DNA of 64,000 nt from Rhynchopus sp. YZ270_cl-10 (GCA_964035575.1 OZ037855.1:1426001-1490000); one strand, 5' to 3'; shown: positions 1 through 11,199, counted from the first letter of the stretch. Translations and numbers: made by a program. Notes: a model not told the origin generated them from the sequence alone.

Positions 1-564
1 TCAAAATAATCCCGCTTTTTGATGTTGTCACAAAAAAAAAAAAAAACTCGTAGGTGGATTTGGGTGGGTAAGAATAGTATCACTGTGACCATGTGCCTCG
101 GGTAACTGGGTAAGGTGGGTACTCGCGTTTTTTTCATGTTGTGACATGCATTTTTTGGGTGGCGAAGGGGCCAAAAAAAATATGTTACGACATGCAAATG
201 TATGGTACTGGTTTAGCATGTTACCCTCCTAGGTCACAGAGTCACCATGTATGGTCAAGCTTTGCTTCAAAATAAAATGGGGGTGGGATGGGTAAATAAT
301 ATGTTCGCAATCACAACAACCATCAGAAAGAAAACTCCCCCCCTTCCCCCCAATAAAACAAGGAAATAACCCAAGAACGGGGAAAAGAAAAATCCTCTTT
401 TCAAAAAAAAAGTACAATTTAAACAGTAACCACGAAATCATTTATCTTTTGCTCTTTTTGAGGAAAAGATACACCCGGAAGCAAACCCCCCCGAGTAGAA
501 CTCAGGGGGGGGAGAAAAAATAGGAAGTTATTTTTCCAGACTGATTTACAGAGTTTTTATTATA
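1..564. other. Gene-free AT-rich stretch
   Basis: I see no gene here. The stretch holds A- and T-runs, G/C homopolymers and scattered near-repeats of TTGTGACATGCA type. No reading frame has coding character. Confidence 0.5.
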
Positions 565-1177
565 CAGTGTGTCCCAGAATTAATGTCACCTGGCGACACT
601 TTTGTAAAAATATGCAAAAGTGGACAAATTTCGTGACAGTTTTCACCTTGTCGTGAATAAAAAGTGTGTAGGGGGTGAAATATATACATTGCAAGAACCC
701 TTTTTTGCAAAAAAGGGTCTACAAAAAATATAAATGAGGTGGATAGTGGACAGTGTAAACGACTCTAGTACGCAGGCACGTAATGAAGTAAAAACACATT
801 GTCCCGACACTGCTTAACCACCTTATTCTGGGTCTTGAGGTGATCTCTTTCGTCTCCTCCCTGGCTTGTCCGAGAAGCTGCGCTCGCCAGCTCGGTACTG
901 CTTCACCCACCTCATCAAGGTGTGCTGTGAAACCACCCAAGCAGCTTCCACCTCATCATAGCCCTTCCCGCCATCAACGATCAGAGATGCACCGTAGCCG
1001 CATCCCTTTCCTGGTAGCCTCTGTGTTCACCACATGGCCCTTAACAATTTTATTTTCGCTTTTCTTGTGTTCCTGAATTAAAAAGGGTGATTTTTTTTTG
1101 ATTTTGAAAATACCCAAGTCAAATTTTGCTTATTTTTTAAAAATGTTGCCAGGTGACATTAATTCTGGAACACACTG
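565..1177 (-). mobile_element. Tc1/mariner-type element, degenerate, 613 bp
   Basis: The ends are inverted repeats. The left begins CAGTGTGTCCCAGAATTAAT, and the right read in reverse begins CAGTGTGTTCCAGAATTAAT; similarity continues for about 38 bp. Both ends abut a TA dinucleotide (563-564 and 1178-1179), the target duplication typical of Tc1/mariner. The minus strand carries a short remnant of a transposase DNA-binding domain (see the next entry). At 613 bp it is far too short to encode a full transposase, so it is an internally deleted, non-autonomous copy. Confidence 0.8.
823..985 (-). pseudogene. Relic of a Tc1/mariner transposase helix-turn-helix
   Basis: Read on the minus strand, this stretch encodes a helix-turn-helix containing the motifs HTLMRWVKQYRAG and SDKPGRRRKRSP, ending at a stop at 823-825. 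This matches the N-terminal pattern of Tc1/mariner-like transposases: an HTH with RW-K-Y, followed by a GRxRK linker. No DDE catalytic domain is visible in the element. The remnant is about 50 residues long and lies inside the TA-flanked inverted-repeat element at 565-1177. I see the motifs directly; the family assignment is inference supported by the terminal repeats. Confidence 0.55.
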
Positions 1178-1604
1178 TATGTCCTCCTTCCAGCCATGTT
1201 GTTTGTGCGTTGAGGTGACATTTGTACAAACAAAAACTTTTAAAACGTTACGTAGTAGTTAGGCAGTAGCACTACAACAAATCTAGGCAAGAGGCAGTAC
1301 CAGTGGCGCGGCTACCGATAATCACCGCGTAGTCAGCGTCACACCTACTCCGGTAGGTTACAGTGAAAAAACGTTTTAGAAGAATAATAGAAAACAGTCT
1401 GTCATGTAGGTGGGATTAGGGGGTCTTTAAATTGTCTTTTCTTTTCTCGCTTTTTTTCATGTATTTTTCCTTTTGTATATCCAGCGTGTGAGAGAGGTGA
1501 GGATAGGGGATATGAGAGATATAAATCATCAGCACAGGCCTATCACCCACTTGCCCCCACACCTCCCCCCCACCCCGAATCTCCCCACCCTCCCAAAAAA
1601 AAAG

Positions 1605-1670
1605 GAAAGTGGAGATTGCACAACGGTGGCAACATAACCGAGGCAACTACACTACTCCAACAATTTATCA
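1605..1670 (+). repeat. Dispersed 66-bp repeat, copy 1 of 3
   Basis: This segment begins AAGTGGAGATTGCACAAC and ends at CTCCAACAATTTATC. It recurs at 34503-34569 and 36920-36983 with only a few differences. The three copies share no flanking sequence that I can see, so the conserved unit itself is about 66 bp. It contains no reading frame of note. It could be a SINE fragment or a small RNA; I cannot tell which. Confidence 0.7.
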
Positions 1671-1819
1671 AATAAAAGATACAACAACTGTATTGCAGAA
1701 TATTTTTTCGCCCCTATTTTTTTTCTATTCCCACAAACCTCCCTCCTCGCTCTCCCCCCGAATAAAAGAATCTCTCTTCCGATGGAGATTTTTACATTTT
1801 TTTTTTTTATTTCTTTTTT

Positions 1820-2321
1820 CACGGGTCGGGAAAGATCTTTTTTTTTTTTTTTTTTTTCGAGAAAAAAAATCCTCTTCTCCCGAAAAAAAAAAAAAAAAAA
1901 AGATTTTTGGGAGAAAAAAAAAAAGAGAAAAGATTTGAAAATCCTGGGAAAATCCTGAAAAAATCCTGAAAAATCCTGGAAAAATCCATGAAATTTCATG
2001 AAAAATCTCGAGATCTTGAGAAATCTTTGAAAAAAAAAAAAAAGATTTTCAAAATCTTTTTTTTTTTTTTCCCAAAAAGATTTTTCAAAATCCCAAAAAT
2101 CTTTTTTATCTTTTTTTTGAGAAAAAAAAGATTTTCAAGATCTTTTTCATCTTTTTTTCTCTTTTTTTCCTTTTTTTTTCAGGATTTTTCAAAGATCTCA
2201 AAGATCTCGAGAGATCCTGAAAAAAAAAGACAAAAATCCTGAAAATCTTGATTTTTTTTTTTTTTCTCCCGAGATTCTCGAAAAAAGACAAAAAAAGACA
2301 AAAGATCTTTCCCGACCCGTG
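1820..2321. mobile_element. CACGG-ended inverted-repeat element with AGATCT arrays, 502 bp
   Basis: The left end reads CACGGGTCGGGAAAGATCTT and the right end is its exact reverse complement. The interior is poly-A/poly-T broken by repeated AAAATCCTG and AAGATCTT motifs that are self-complementary, so the whole element can fold on itself. The flanks are T-runs on both sides, which hides any short target duplication. There is no coding capacity. The structure resembles a short non-autonomous CACTA-like element, but that label is inference. Confidence 0.7.
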
Positions 2322-2415
2322 TTTTTTGGTGCTATAGGAAATGAGTCAACGACCTGTCAGCGACCTGTCAATATCGGGGGGGGTGGGTCATTTTTTAATA
2401 GTACTTAGCCATTTT

Positions 2416-2713
2416 CAGGTACACAGGTACACAGGTACACAGGTACACAGGTACACAGGTACACAGGTACACAGGTACACAGGTACACAGGTACACAGGT
2501 ACACAGGTACACAGGTACACAGGTACACAGGTACACAGGTACACAGGTACACAGGTAACACAGGTACACAGGTACACAGGTACACAGGTACACAGGTACA
2601 CAGGTACACAGGTACACAGGTACACAGGTACACAGGTACACAGGTACACAGGTACACAGGTACACAGGTACACAGGTACACAGGTACACAGGTACACAGG
2701 TACACAGGTACAC
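2416..2713 (+). repeat. Minisatellite (ACAGGTAC)n, about 37 units
   Basis: An 8-bp unit ACAGGTAC is repeated with almost no variation apart from one irregular unit near 2557. All frames stay open because 8 is not a multiple of 3, which gives spurious reading frames of the HRYTGTQV type. The reverse-complement array recurs at 50499-50614, and two to three units occur near 47511-47530. Confidence 0.95.
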
Positions 2714-3127
2714 CACACGTTCGTGTGCATCCCAGCTTGAACGACTCTTTGCCGCTTCACAGTTGGTCTGTGAATGTGTTCACAGACCAGCTGTGGTAGT
2801 AGAAATCACCTTCAGCTTTGAGGGGCTCAGGGCTGTGTGACGCTGCTGATTTCGACACGTTGCCGAAGCAGCGATCGTGCCTGGTGTGGTTTTGTGTATC
2901 CCAAAAGGAGTCATCACTCAAAGCATTTTGACTAAACGTCTGAACGTTCTGAACCTGGAATCGATAGCAGACAGGAACAAGAGGATGGGCAGGCAGCGCC
3001 TACCCGACCTGTGTGAAGTGAATCAGTGATTGCCTGACAGATGTCTGGGTAACCGTGTATTCTGTGTGGGTATCCATGTCCGGAGTATATCCCATTGTCC
3101 CCTTACATTGTGATTTACGCGTAACTT

Positions 3128-3410
3128 TTTTTTACATGTTAGCCACATGTCATTTGACATGTAAAGTGACATGTGCCACAGGTGAAATGACCTGCTAAGA
3201 ACATGACATTTTTAGGTGGCACATGTCATTTACTTCACCGTCGTGTAGGGTCCGCGCGGGGTACCCCGGGGTTTGGGGAGCACACGGCGATGAAGTAAGT
3301 TACATTACATGGAATGTTACATGTGAAAAACCGTTACACGTAAATGACATGTAACTTCACATGTAATGTAACAGTTACATGTATTAGTTACATGTGATCA
3401 TGTTACATGT
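3128..3410. repeat. ACATGT palindrome array
   Basis: This stretch is crowded with the self-complementary hexamer ACATGT in contexts such as TTACATGTAA and CACATGTCATTTGACATGT. More copies lie at 3548-3590. A GGGGTACCCC palindrome sits at about 3257. The array lies inside the 2347-3731 insertion and has the same look as the arms of other inverted-repeat elements in this window. Confidence 0.7.
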
Positions 3411-3745
3411 GTCGATATGTAAAAAACCCACCCACCATAATTTTCACAACGATTTTTGAGGACTTTTTAGGTCTTACCAGAAATCACCGCCGAAAAAGCT
3501 GCCCAGTACCACCCCCAAAACCATTGTACCACTACCTGATTTCGCCACCTGTACCACATGTAACAAAAGTTACATGTAATACCACATGTACCACCCGTTA
3601 CTTCGTGTACCCTGAGGGTCCGTATGGGCCACTGTCTGTCTGTGTGTGTGCCCCACCAAAAAATCGCTAAGGGCCGTTAAAAAATGACCCTCCCCTATGG
3701 CAACGACCTGTCAGCGACCTGTCAATATCGGCCCCCCCTGGAGCA

Positions 3746-4991
3746 CCATTTTTCTATATTTTTTTTCTTTTTTTACTGTTATTGCCAGGCTGTTCGCTAA
3801 TTCATTTCAAAAAAAAACTAAATAAATAAAAAGTAGGGAAGTATTTACCGCCCGCAGACAAAAATTCTGAGCGGGAGATTAATTGCATTCCCAGAGAGGG
3901 TTTGAATTGTAAAAAAAGTGCAATTTTAAGTGGTCTTAAACTTGCTCATTGAGGCTTCACTAGAAGTAAAATCGAAAGGATGGAAGCAAAATTGATGGCA
4001 GTGATTTGAGGCGCCAACTTCCTGCGCCAAATGGCAAAAATTGTGGTAGGTCATATCTTATTCCCTTATTACTGAACGGCAGCAATTTAGGAAGGTAGCT
4101 ATAAGCGAGACTTCGGTTTCGTTTTTACCAAACTTCATTTTCTTTTTGTCTCAAAAAGAGGCAACACCTTTTGTTGTCTAAAACCATTTAAAAATTTTTT
4201 GTCTCCAAATGAGGTTTATTGTGTTCCTGTATTCTACTGGAATATTTGGACACCATTGCATTTGGTGTTTGTCTGGGAATTCAAACAACGATACTTTTTT
4301 TGTCATATTCTGAACACCTCAGTTGCAAATATTTGTACCTTCCTATTGGGCGTTTCAGCACAACAAAAAGGGCGGAAAAAAAAGAGAAAAAAAAAAAAAA
4401 AAACGGAAGATAGGAGATGACGGCAGCAACCAGACTTTTTTGCGTGAGGTGTGTTGTCGACCATATTTAGAGTATCAAAAAAACAATAAAATCAGGGGGG
4501 GGGGTGACCAGAGGATTTAGGTCATCTAGCCTTTGTATTCTTTTTGCCTCGTTTGATCGGAACCTTAAAAGGGGTCATTTGCTGTACACTTACCAGCTGT
4601 CTCTTGACAAGAAGGTGAGTGATACCACAAAAGGAATGACTCGGGAACATTGCCAGGTTAAACTGTTATTTTAGATTGATGCTTCTCCTATGTCGTTTTT
4701 TTTTTTTTTTTTTTTTTGAAATATCCACTGATGATAGTTGAGCAGTGTCATCAGTTTTGTGTGATTTATTTGTCTTCCAGTGCCTTTTGGTCCTTTGGAT
4801 CAATAAAATAAAACCTCCCTAGAAAATAATACCGCTTCTGAGGGGATCGGGAGACATCAACAAAAACGAAATGGAAAAAAAGTCAAGAGTGTTTTTTAAA
4901 AAAAAAGTATTTTTAACATCTGACAACTAAAACCCTCGACGAAACCATCCAACAGTTTTGCAATTTTTCACACAAAAAAAAAGTACAAAAA
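3746..4991. other. Gene-free stretch upstream of the BolA gene
   Basis: I find no convincing gene. The sequence is AT-rich with poly-A near 4387 and poly-T near 4697. Short open frames are lysine- or phenylalanine-rich and reflect base composition. Confidence 0.5.
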
Positions 4992-5397
4992 ATGATGCGT
5001 CTTACCAGACAACTCCTTGTTGTGTCGCAGGAGCAGATGCACGCACGGCTCAGCACCTTCTTCACCGCACCCAGTGTAGTGGAGGTTATCGACAGCAGTG
5101 GTGGTTGTGGCGCCTCTTTCAACTGTAGGGTCGAGAGCCCGCTCTTCGTCGGAAAGACCCTCCCGAACCAGCACAAAATGGTTGTATCTTGTCTCAAGGT
5201 TTGTTGCGCCCCTTCCCCTTCCCCTTCCCTCCCAGGAACTGAGATTAAACATAAAACCACAACAGGGCAACACCACAGACGCGAACTTCCCCCCGTGCGA
5301 GGCCCCCGAGAAGCACACCCTCGAGAACCTCTTCGTCAACGAGCAGGGCGAAGAACAGTTCCACGCGCTCACGATTAAAACAAGGAAAATGGAATGA
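4992..5397 (+). CDS. BolA-like protein, two exons
   Basis: Exons are 4992-5198 and 5236-5397, joined in phase 0, giving 122 residues. BolA proteins pair with monothiol glutaredoxins in iron-sulphur cluster handling and iron signalling. Family features visible: an N-terminal helix (QMHARLSTFF), the beta-sheet stretch FNCRVESPLFVGKTLPNQHK that corresponds to the F-x-G-K-x-x-x-x-R/K-H core, the helix ending CLKELRL, and the terminal HALTIKT with the conserved histidine. An insert of about 35 residues rich in Asn, Gln and Glu separates the last helix from that histidine motif, which is unusual. The N-terminus MMRLTRQLLVVSQ is basic and hydrophobic and could be an organellar presequence. The intron is only 37 nt (GTTTGT...CCCAG). 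An alternative donor at 5184 would remove five residues of the helix and fits the family less well. Confidence 0.8.
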
Positions 5398-5844
5398 TTG
5401 TTTCCCCCTTCCTCCATTTTTTTCCCCTCCATTTTTTTTTGTACGTCTTAGAACGAACGTTTTGTTGGCTTGTTGGCAACACAATAAGAAAAAACCGTCA
5501 TTTTCCCCCCACCCCCTTTTCACCCATTCGCACCACCCACACTTCCAGTTAAAGTGCACTACCTTGCATGGATTGCACCCCCCTCAAGGAAGTCCTGCAC
5601 CTGCACCTGCACACATTAGCTTGAGTCCAGCACCTGCTACGTCGCTATGAGAGGGCCTTAGGTTACGTAAGCTGGAAAAGTGTCTTTCCACACATATTCC
5701 TCTGGTGGATTAGGGTATGTAGACTTTGGGCCTTTACTAGGTTTCCAATTTTGTGTCATTTGTGTGGACAGTTGTCGACCCCATACACAGATGTAATCTT
5801 TTTGTATTGTTCACAACCAACGCCCCTTCCACACTCCAGAAGCG

Positions 5845-8478
5845 ATGGCTCCACATCACCCACTCTTCCCCCTTCTCTTCATCCTCCTTTCTCTTACGCA
5901 AGAATGCAGTGCACGAACTGCCGCAGATGGCCACGAGGTGGGGGTAGGCATTATGATCTACATGACCAATGACGGTGCAAACTTTGCGGACATCCACCGC
6001 AGCAATACTGCTCATTTGGGAAATAAAGTCAAAATGCCCGATCTACGGATGGGGTGTGCGATCGACGCTATCACGCACGATCTGTTTTTCACCGCGCCGC
6101 ACCCGACATCCAAATCACGTTGGCAGCTCTTCCAATTCACCATTCCTAAGCTACAACTCTCCACAGACGTCGAGCCCATTGCCATTGCTGACATTGGAAC
6201 GAAAGGAGGCAAAGTGCTTGGCGTCGCAGTTGACCACGACACACACCATGTCTACATATCTTACCAGGAGCTTGCCACCGACGAAATCAATATTCTAGTC
6301 ATGGAGGACTATCGAGTCACCGGGGAGCTCCTCATCGCAGGCAAACACGACTACGGAAAACCAATTTCTGCGAAGACCTCTGAGGGTGGTTCGATCGTCC
6401 TCGTTGGGCGAAACCTCTTCTTCTGCTACACCGCGCTGACAGGAGAGAAGATCCTGCTCCGCAACTCCGTTGACAATCCAGGCGAATGGACCCCGCTCGA
6501 AAACTTCCAGGGTGTCATCCCTGTTTCGCACACTCTTGGGGATATGGCGAGCAGCCCTGTTGATTCAAACCTATTCGTTGCCTCCATTGCAGCTGGCGCC
6601 GACATGGGCGACTTATATGTGGTAAAGGCAAGCGGCATAGGAGAAGCCGAGCTTCATAAGGATTTGGTAGCGCCCTGGAGAGAGGACAACAGACCGTATC
6701 TCTCTGCCATCGGCGATGTGCACGGCCTCTTTGCGATAGGGGACTCTTTGCACAAAACCTACGACGCCATCCACCTGCGTGACTACGATCTAGAAGGGGC
6801 AGAAGCAGAGGTCGCAGAAGTTGCCAAGATATCTCCCACCTACCGACCCCTCGGCCCCATCTGCTGGTCAGGACCCATTGTCGAACCAACCGAGGCGCCA
6901 CCAACAGCCGAACCTACCCCAGCCCCGGACACACCAGAACCCACACTAACACCGCCCACCGCTCCTCCAACTCCTGCACCAGACACAGCTGAACCTACGT
7001 TGGCCCCCGGTACGACTCTGATGCCGACGTTAGAGCCTATCCCACCAACACCAGCGCCAGCGACTCCTGCACCAACGTTGTCTGCAGCGGACTGCAGTGA
7101 CACCACAACAAAGGAGGGTTGTCAGTCTGCGACGGGGTGCGAATTCGTGAGTTCTCTTGAGGTGCTGGAGGTGTCCAACACTGACGAGGTGACGCAGTCC
7201 TTGGGTGCCGAGCATATTTCGCACACCCAACCTGCTCTGAGCGGATGGTGCATGCTGGAAGGCAAGATGTGTGCAGACAACACCGAATTCAACTGCAACG
7301 TCTACATCGGATGCTACTACGACAAGACCGCAGGAACCTGCGTCGCATCAGCACGCTGCAACACACAAGAAGGGATTTCGGACTGTTCAAAGTACCCAAC
7401 GCAATGTGTCTGGGACACCGCCATCCATATGTGCACAGCAAAGAAGGAGGTCGAGGAGACCACGGATGACGACGTGGTGTCGTTTCTGCTGATCGTGCTG
7501 GCGGTGGTGGGCGGGGTGTGTCTGTTGGTGGTCTGCTTTATCTGCTTCTTCATGCGCGCGAAGAAGGTGGGAGACCAATTTGATGGGAAACGCAAGGTCT
7601 ACGGCAAATGGTTCAAAGCCATCGACGCCGAAGACGCGGAGGAGATGCGGCAACACGAACAGGACCCTTCAGCCAACGCAGATCGCGAAAAGAAAGAGGA
7701 AGCGCGCAAAGCCATGATCGCACGCCACCAAGCCAAGCTCTTCGACGCACCCGACATGATCGCTGTCCAGGCTGTCGACATATACGGGTCTCCCCCCGAC
7801 CCCGACAGTGGCCACGAATCAGAAGAAAACGAAGACGAAAAGTCACCTGTCAACCACGACGACACGATCTATGGTGGTGCTGTCGGCGACTTTGATGAAG
7901 ACAGCACTGAAATCGGCGATTCTCGAGTCGTCCGTACTGCTGTTGAACTCGAACTCATGAAGAAGGTGCAGCAGGCCCGCGCGGATGTGGACCGCCAACA
8001 GCAACACCTTCAGGCGGACCGAGACCAGGCAAGACGGCAGGACATCGCGAAGGCATCAGGAGAGGACCCCTCCTCTCCTCACGCACGCCGTGCAAGCGTG
8101 GTCACCATTGGCAGTGCGAGCGGGCGGCGTGACAGTAGTGGCGACGCTTTGAAGAGCACTGGTGCCGGTGCACGGAGCTATCGCAGCATTGCGGGTATAC
8201 GGCATACGTCTCTTGACGGCGAGGATGTGCAGAACATGTCTGTAGGGTCGCTCCCCACCAGCAGGCGTAGTAGAACCCGCAAGCGCTCTGACGTATCTGC
8301 CGCGTACTCCCCCGTCGTACCCACCGCCAGTGAGGTGCTGATGCCTGACATAGAGTCGCAGTCCCCCCGTTCCAGCACCTCCCCAGCGTCACCCAAAGAC
8401 CTCTCAGCATCACTCCGGCACCAGTCCAGTAGGATTGTGTCTGATTTGCTCCCCGCTACCACACATTCACAAGTATAA
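5845..8478 (+). CDS. Type I membrane receptor-like protein, paralogue 1
   Basis: A single-exon frame of 877 residues starting at an ATG. Order: signal peptide (about 1-23); an ectodomain of about 320 residues with evenly spaced hydrophobic strands that could be a beta-propeller (not proven); a Pro/Thr-rich stalk (about 346-413); a Cys-rich module (about 415-540) with paired-Cys signatures such as TKEGCQSATGC and YPTQCVWDTAIHMC; one TM helix (about 546-568); then AKKVGDQFDG and a long charged tail rich in Ser, Glu and Arg. The gene at 12558-15119 has the same architecture, and the conserved blocks are DNPGEWTPL, LGDM, DNRPYLSAIGD, GPICWSGPI and the juxtamembrane KKVGD-FDG. I do not recognise a named family. 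Role inferred only from layout: cell-surface recognition or adhesion with a cytoplasmic signalling tail. Confidence 0.85.
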   Translation: MAPHHPLFPLLFILLSLTQECSARTAADGHEVGVGIMIYMTNDGANFADIHRSNTAHLGNKVKMPDLRMGCAIDAITHDLFFTAPHPTSKSRWQLFQFTIPKLQLSTDVEPIAIADIGTKGGKVLGVAVDHDTHHVYISYQELATDEINILVMEDYRVTGELLIAGKHDYGKPISAKTSEGGSIVLVGRNLFFCYTALTGEKILLRNSVDNPGEWTPLENFQGVIPVSHTLGDMASSPVDSNLFVASIAAGADMGDLYVVKASGIGEAELHKDLVAPWREDNRPYLSAIGDVHGLFAIGDSLHKTYDAIHLRDYDLEGAEAEVAEVAKISPTYRPLGPICWSGPIVEPTEAPPTAEPTPAPDTPEPTLTPPTAPPTPAPDTAEPTLAPGTTLMPTLEPIPPTPAPATPAPTLSAADCSDTTTKEGCQSATGCEFVSSLEVLEVSNTDEVTQSLGAEHISHTQPALSGWCMLEGKMCADNTEFNCNVYIGCYYDKTAGTCVASARCNTQEGISDCSKYPTQCVWDTAIHMCTAKKEVEETTDDDVVSFLLIVLAVVGGVCLLVVCFICFFMRAKKVGDQFDGKRKVYGKWFKAIDAEDAEEMRQHEQDPSANADREKKEEARKAMIARHQAKLFDAPDMIAVQAVDIYGSPPDPDSGHESEENEDEKSPVNHDDTIYGGAVGDFDEDSTEIGDSRVVRTAVELELMKKVQQARADVDRQQQHLQADRDQARRQDIAKASGEDPSSPHARRASVVTIGSASGRRDSSGDALKSTGAGARSYRSIAGIRHTSLDGEDVQNMSVGSLPTSRRSRTRKRSDVSAAYSPVVPTASEVLMPDIESQSPRSSTSPASPKDLSASLRHQSSRIVSDLLPATTHSQV

Positions 8479-9285
8479 GAAGGGTTAATGAGGATCATCT
8501 CAGTCTATGAAGAAATGCGGAAGGGTTATTTTGTGTTTCACGGCGATGAAATGCAATGTTGTGTCTAGGGCTTCAGGTTCTTGGGGTGTTATTTGGCAAG
8601 TAAAATCACGGGAAGCGAAAAATGGGATCGCAACAGAATGCAACGACAGGGGTGAGGGGGTGTGAACGAATTTCTGTGAAGTCCATCTTTTGTCCTGTGA
8701 TTTGACTTGTAAAAAAAGACCAAATACCACCCCAAATTCTTGCGAAATTGGGTGTTTTTTTTTTTCTCTTCTTCCAGTGTTTTCTTGGGTTCAGGTTTGC
8801 ACTATAAATCAACCCCGCATTTTGTTGTGGGATGTAGTGTGTAATGTGTGTGTTGTTGTGGACGTGGTATAATTTGTCACTCATTTGTTGGTTGAAAAAA
8901 GGAAGGATGTACGTGTTACACCCTTTAGTGCTTACTGTTTGTGTTATAAATAGTAAGTATATGAATGTATTTGTTGGTTTTTTTGTGGGGTTACGGGTAG
9001 GCACATGCGCCCTTCTTTCTTCTTTGAGAGAATGACACAACGTCACAGACACATATTCCTGCGATGACGGTGAATCGCATTCCGCTTCCCATCACGCACT
9101 TTCCTGGAAGCTCCTCCCCGACTACCTGCTTGGAGAGGTCTTCACATACACTGTGAACGGTGCTAGGCGGGCACTGCGAACAAACAGGTGGATAATCGAA
9201 CCCTTATAACCCGGATGCTTCTCTTGGAGAGATTGTCAGATGGTGACAAAGAAGCACCAGAGAGCACAGTGTTTTTGTCTTGGGT

Positions 9286-9337
9286 GCCACGAAGCACGAG
9301 AGGCTGAGGTTCATATTATAAGTTTTTCTTTGTTTTT
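9286..9337 (+). repeat. Short dispersed GCACGAGAGGC motif copy
   Basis: Pattern: GAAGCACGAGAGGCTGAGG, then TTCATATTATAAG, then a T-run. It matches the copies at 11733, 15190 and 35270. Confidence 0.6.
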
Positions 9338-10672
9338 GTACTAATGGAGGTTTCGCTGGGCATGGTTGTTCACATTGGAATGTTAGGAAGTGGCCACTTT
9401 GTTTGCCTCATTCAGGATACTGCTTGGTTGCAGCGGGATCGAAACTGACTCTAAGATAAGGATACAGAACACCTAGGTGGGGTTGTCAGATACAGCAAAA
9501 TAAATAAAAGAAGAAACTAATCTGGTTCCCCGGCAAATTTGTTAGTAACGTTTTCTCTCTCTCTCTCCTCTTGTCTTATTTTTTCAGACTCTCATATTCT
9601 TTCCGTACACCTATCTTCTTTGTTTTATTATCATCCGTGTATGTGGGACGTTTAAAGACGATTGTGTTTTGTGCTATCCTTGAGTTCTCTCATTGACAGG
9701 TGTCTGCACTTAACGAACTATCAGTTGTGCTGTTGGAGGTGTCCGAAGCACAGAGGCAAGCATAGACTTATTGTATCAACTTTTCTTTTTGTTCTCCTGG
9801 ACGTGTCTGCATCCTTCATGAGGTGGTCTGCACGTTAGAAACTTCACTTTTTTTTCCCCCCCTTCAGAAAGACCAGACGAAGGAGTCCGACAACTCTGTC
9901 CGCCTCTCAGCTGTGATTTTTGAATTAATTTGGGAGTGCAAAGATCTTGATGTTTCAAGTGTTATTTGAATTGGACCACACGATTTTTTTCTTTTCTTTT
10001 TATTGCTGTATTCCACCAGCTTCAAGCATGCGAGAGTGGGAGTCGCTTGGCCCTCCTGCACCTCGAGAACACCCCCCCGAGAATGAGGGCTGGTTGTTAA
10101 GATTCGTTCAAATTATATATTTCCCCCCTTCTTTGCAGAAACAGAGGAATTGACAAAAGGTGCTGAGACGCTGGCTGTATTTTTGTGTATTTTGATGTCT
10201 TTTTTCACCATCAGAAAATAACGGAAATTCAGCTGTTTTCGCGTACAGTGATGCACACAACTCCCCATTTATGTGGTCAACGAAGGATACCATATACAGA
10301 AGGGATTTCCTTAATATTGGGTCCTAAGAGAGACAAATCACAAAAGTTCATCTTACAAAAACAAAAAACTTCCTTTTTTTTGCACTCCTTTTAGAGGCGA
10401 CGAGGCGCTTTGAGACTCAGTTTTATCCTACAAAACAAACCCCCCTCCCCCTTTTTATCTGTTTTCTCCGTCCGTTGTTCTGGTTCTATTATTTTATTTT
10501 TTTTTGAGAGTGTCTGCACCTATGAAAATGGGAAGTTGGGGGTTTTGTTTAAAAAAACCCCGGTCCCCCTTTTTTTTGTTTTTCCTCTGTGCAAAACACC
10601 CTCTACTTCAGTCAATGCCTGCGTCTGTAATAAGGCGTATGTACAATTCAACTTCATCCCCGCCTCTCAAAA

Positions 10673-11199
10673 GCATACATGTCATCCGATATCTGGTTTT
10701 TGGATTCCTGGGGGAAATCTGGAATTATCAGATTCCGATAAGGCTATTATTGGTACCCCAGAAAATCCAAAAAAAAACTATAGCGAAGCACACTCTAGGG
10801 TGGCTACACTAATACAACCAAGTTTTCAAAAAACGAAGTGCACGACAACAACGCAAGAAGTACGCAACATGGGGTCGTCAGGAGCGCCAATTATAGGATA
10901 TTATCGTCCGATAGGAGAATGGGGTCCTGGTTAGGTGTGGTGAGAGGTAAAAGTGGAAAATTCGTCCTCTAAATAATCGGAAGATTGGGACCCAATGAAC
11001 TGCCTTATCCTGATGATGTATGAAACAGTATCCATCACTGCCACAGATATCCTTGAAAGGATGGTTATTACGTAGATCGCGTCACCAGCTAACCTTTTTT
11101 TTTTCCTCGGATGATTTTTCGATCTGATAATTACTATCGGATTGTGCCCGATAAGCATCCAGTTATTATTATTGCATCCGTATCGGATGACATGTATGC
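10673..11199. mobile_element. Inverted-repeat element with ATCCGATA motifs, 527 bp
   Basis: The left end GCATACATGTCATCCGATA is repeated in reverse complement at the right end (11181-11199). Inside, further ATCGGAT/ATCCGAT half-sites occur near 10726, 10906, 11107 and 11141, making the element self-complementary over short stretches. At 10789-10838 it contains a segment beginning CACTCTAGGGTGGCTACAC that recurs at 28039-28088 upstream of the cyclase gene. No coding sequence. Confidence 0.6.

Larger units (their letters stand above)
2347..3731. mobile_element. 1.4-kb insertion bounded by 31-bp direct repeats
   Basis: The same 31-bp sequence, starting CAACGACCTGTCAGCGACCT, occurs at 2347-2377 and 3701-3731. 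Just inside lie inverted repeats of GGGTCATTTTTTAA (2385-2398 and 3677-3690). A related, uninterrupted version of the target lies at 16240-16285, where the sequence continues directly into the CCGGAGCACCA that follows the right copy here. This suggests an insertion with an unusually long target duplication, or recombination between repeats. The interior holds an octamer minisatellite and ACATGT-rich palindromes but no gene. Confidence 0.55.

Noticed and set aside
1845-1940. Lys/Phe-rich frames on both strands
   Set aside because: Products of poly-A and poly-T within a foldback element.
2416-2713. Possible CRISPR-like array
   Set aside because: There are no spacers; the unit is a contiguous 8-bp tandem repeat.
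2341-2799. Open frame of HRYTGTQV repeats
   Set aside because: It is the translation of an 8-bp minisatellite, open in all frames; no gene signals.
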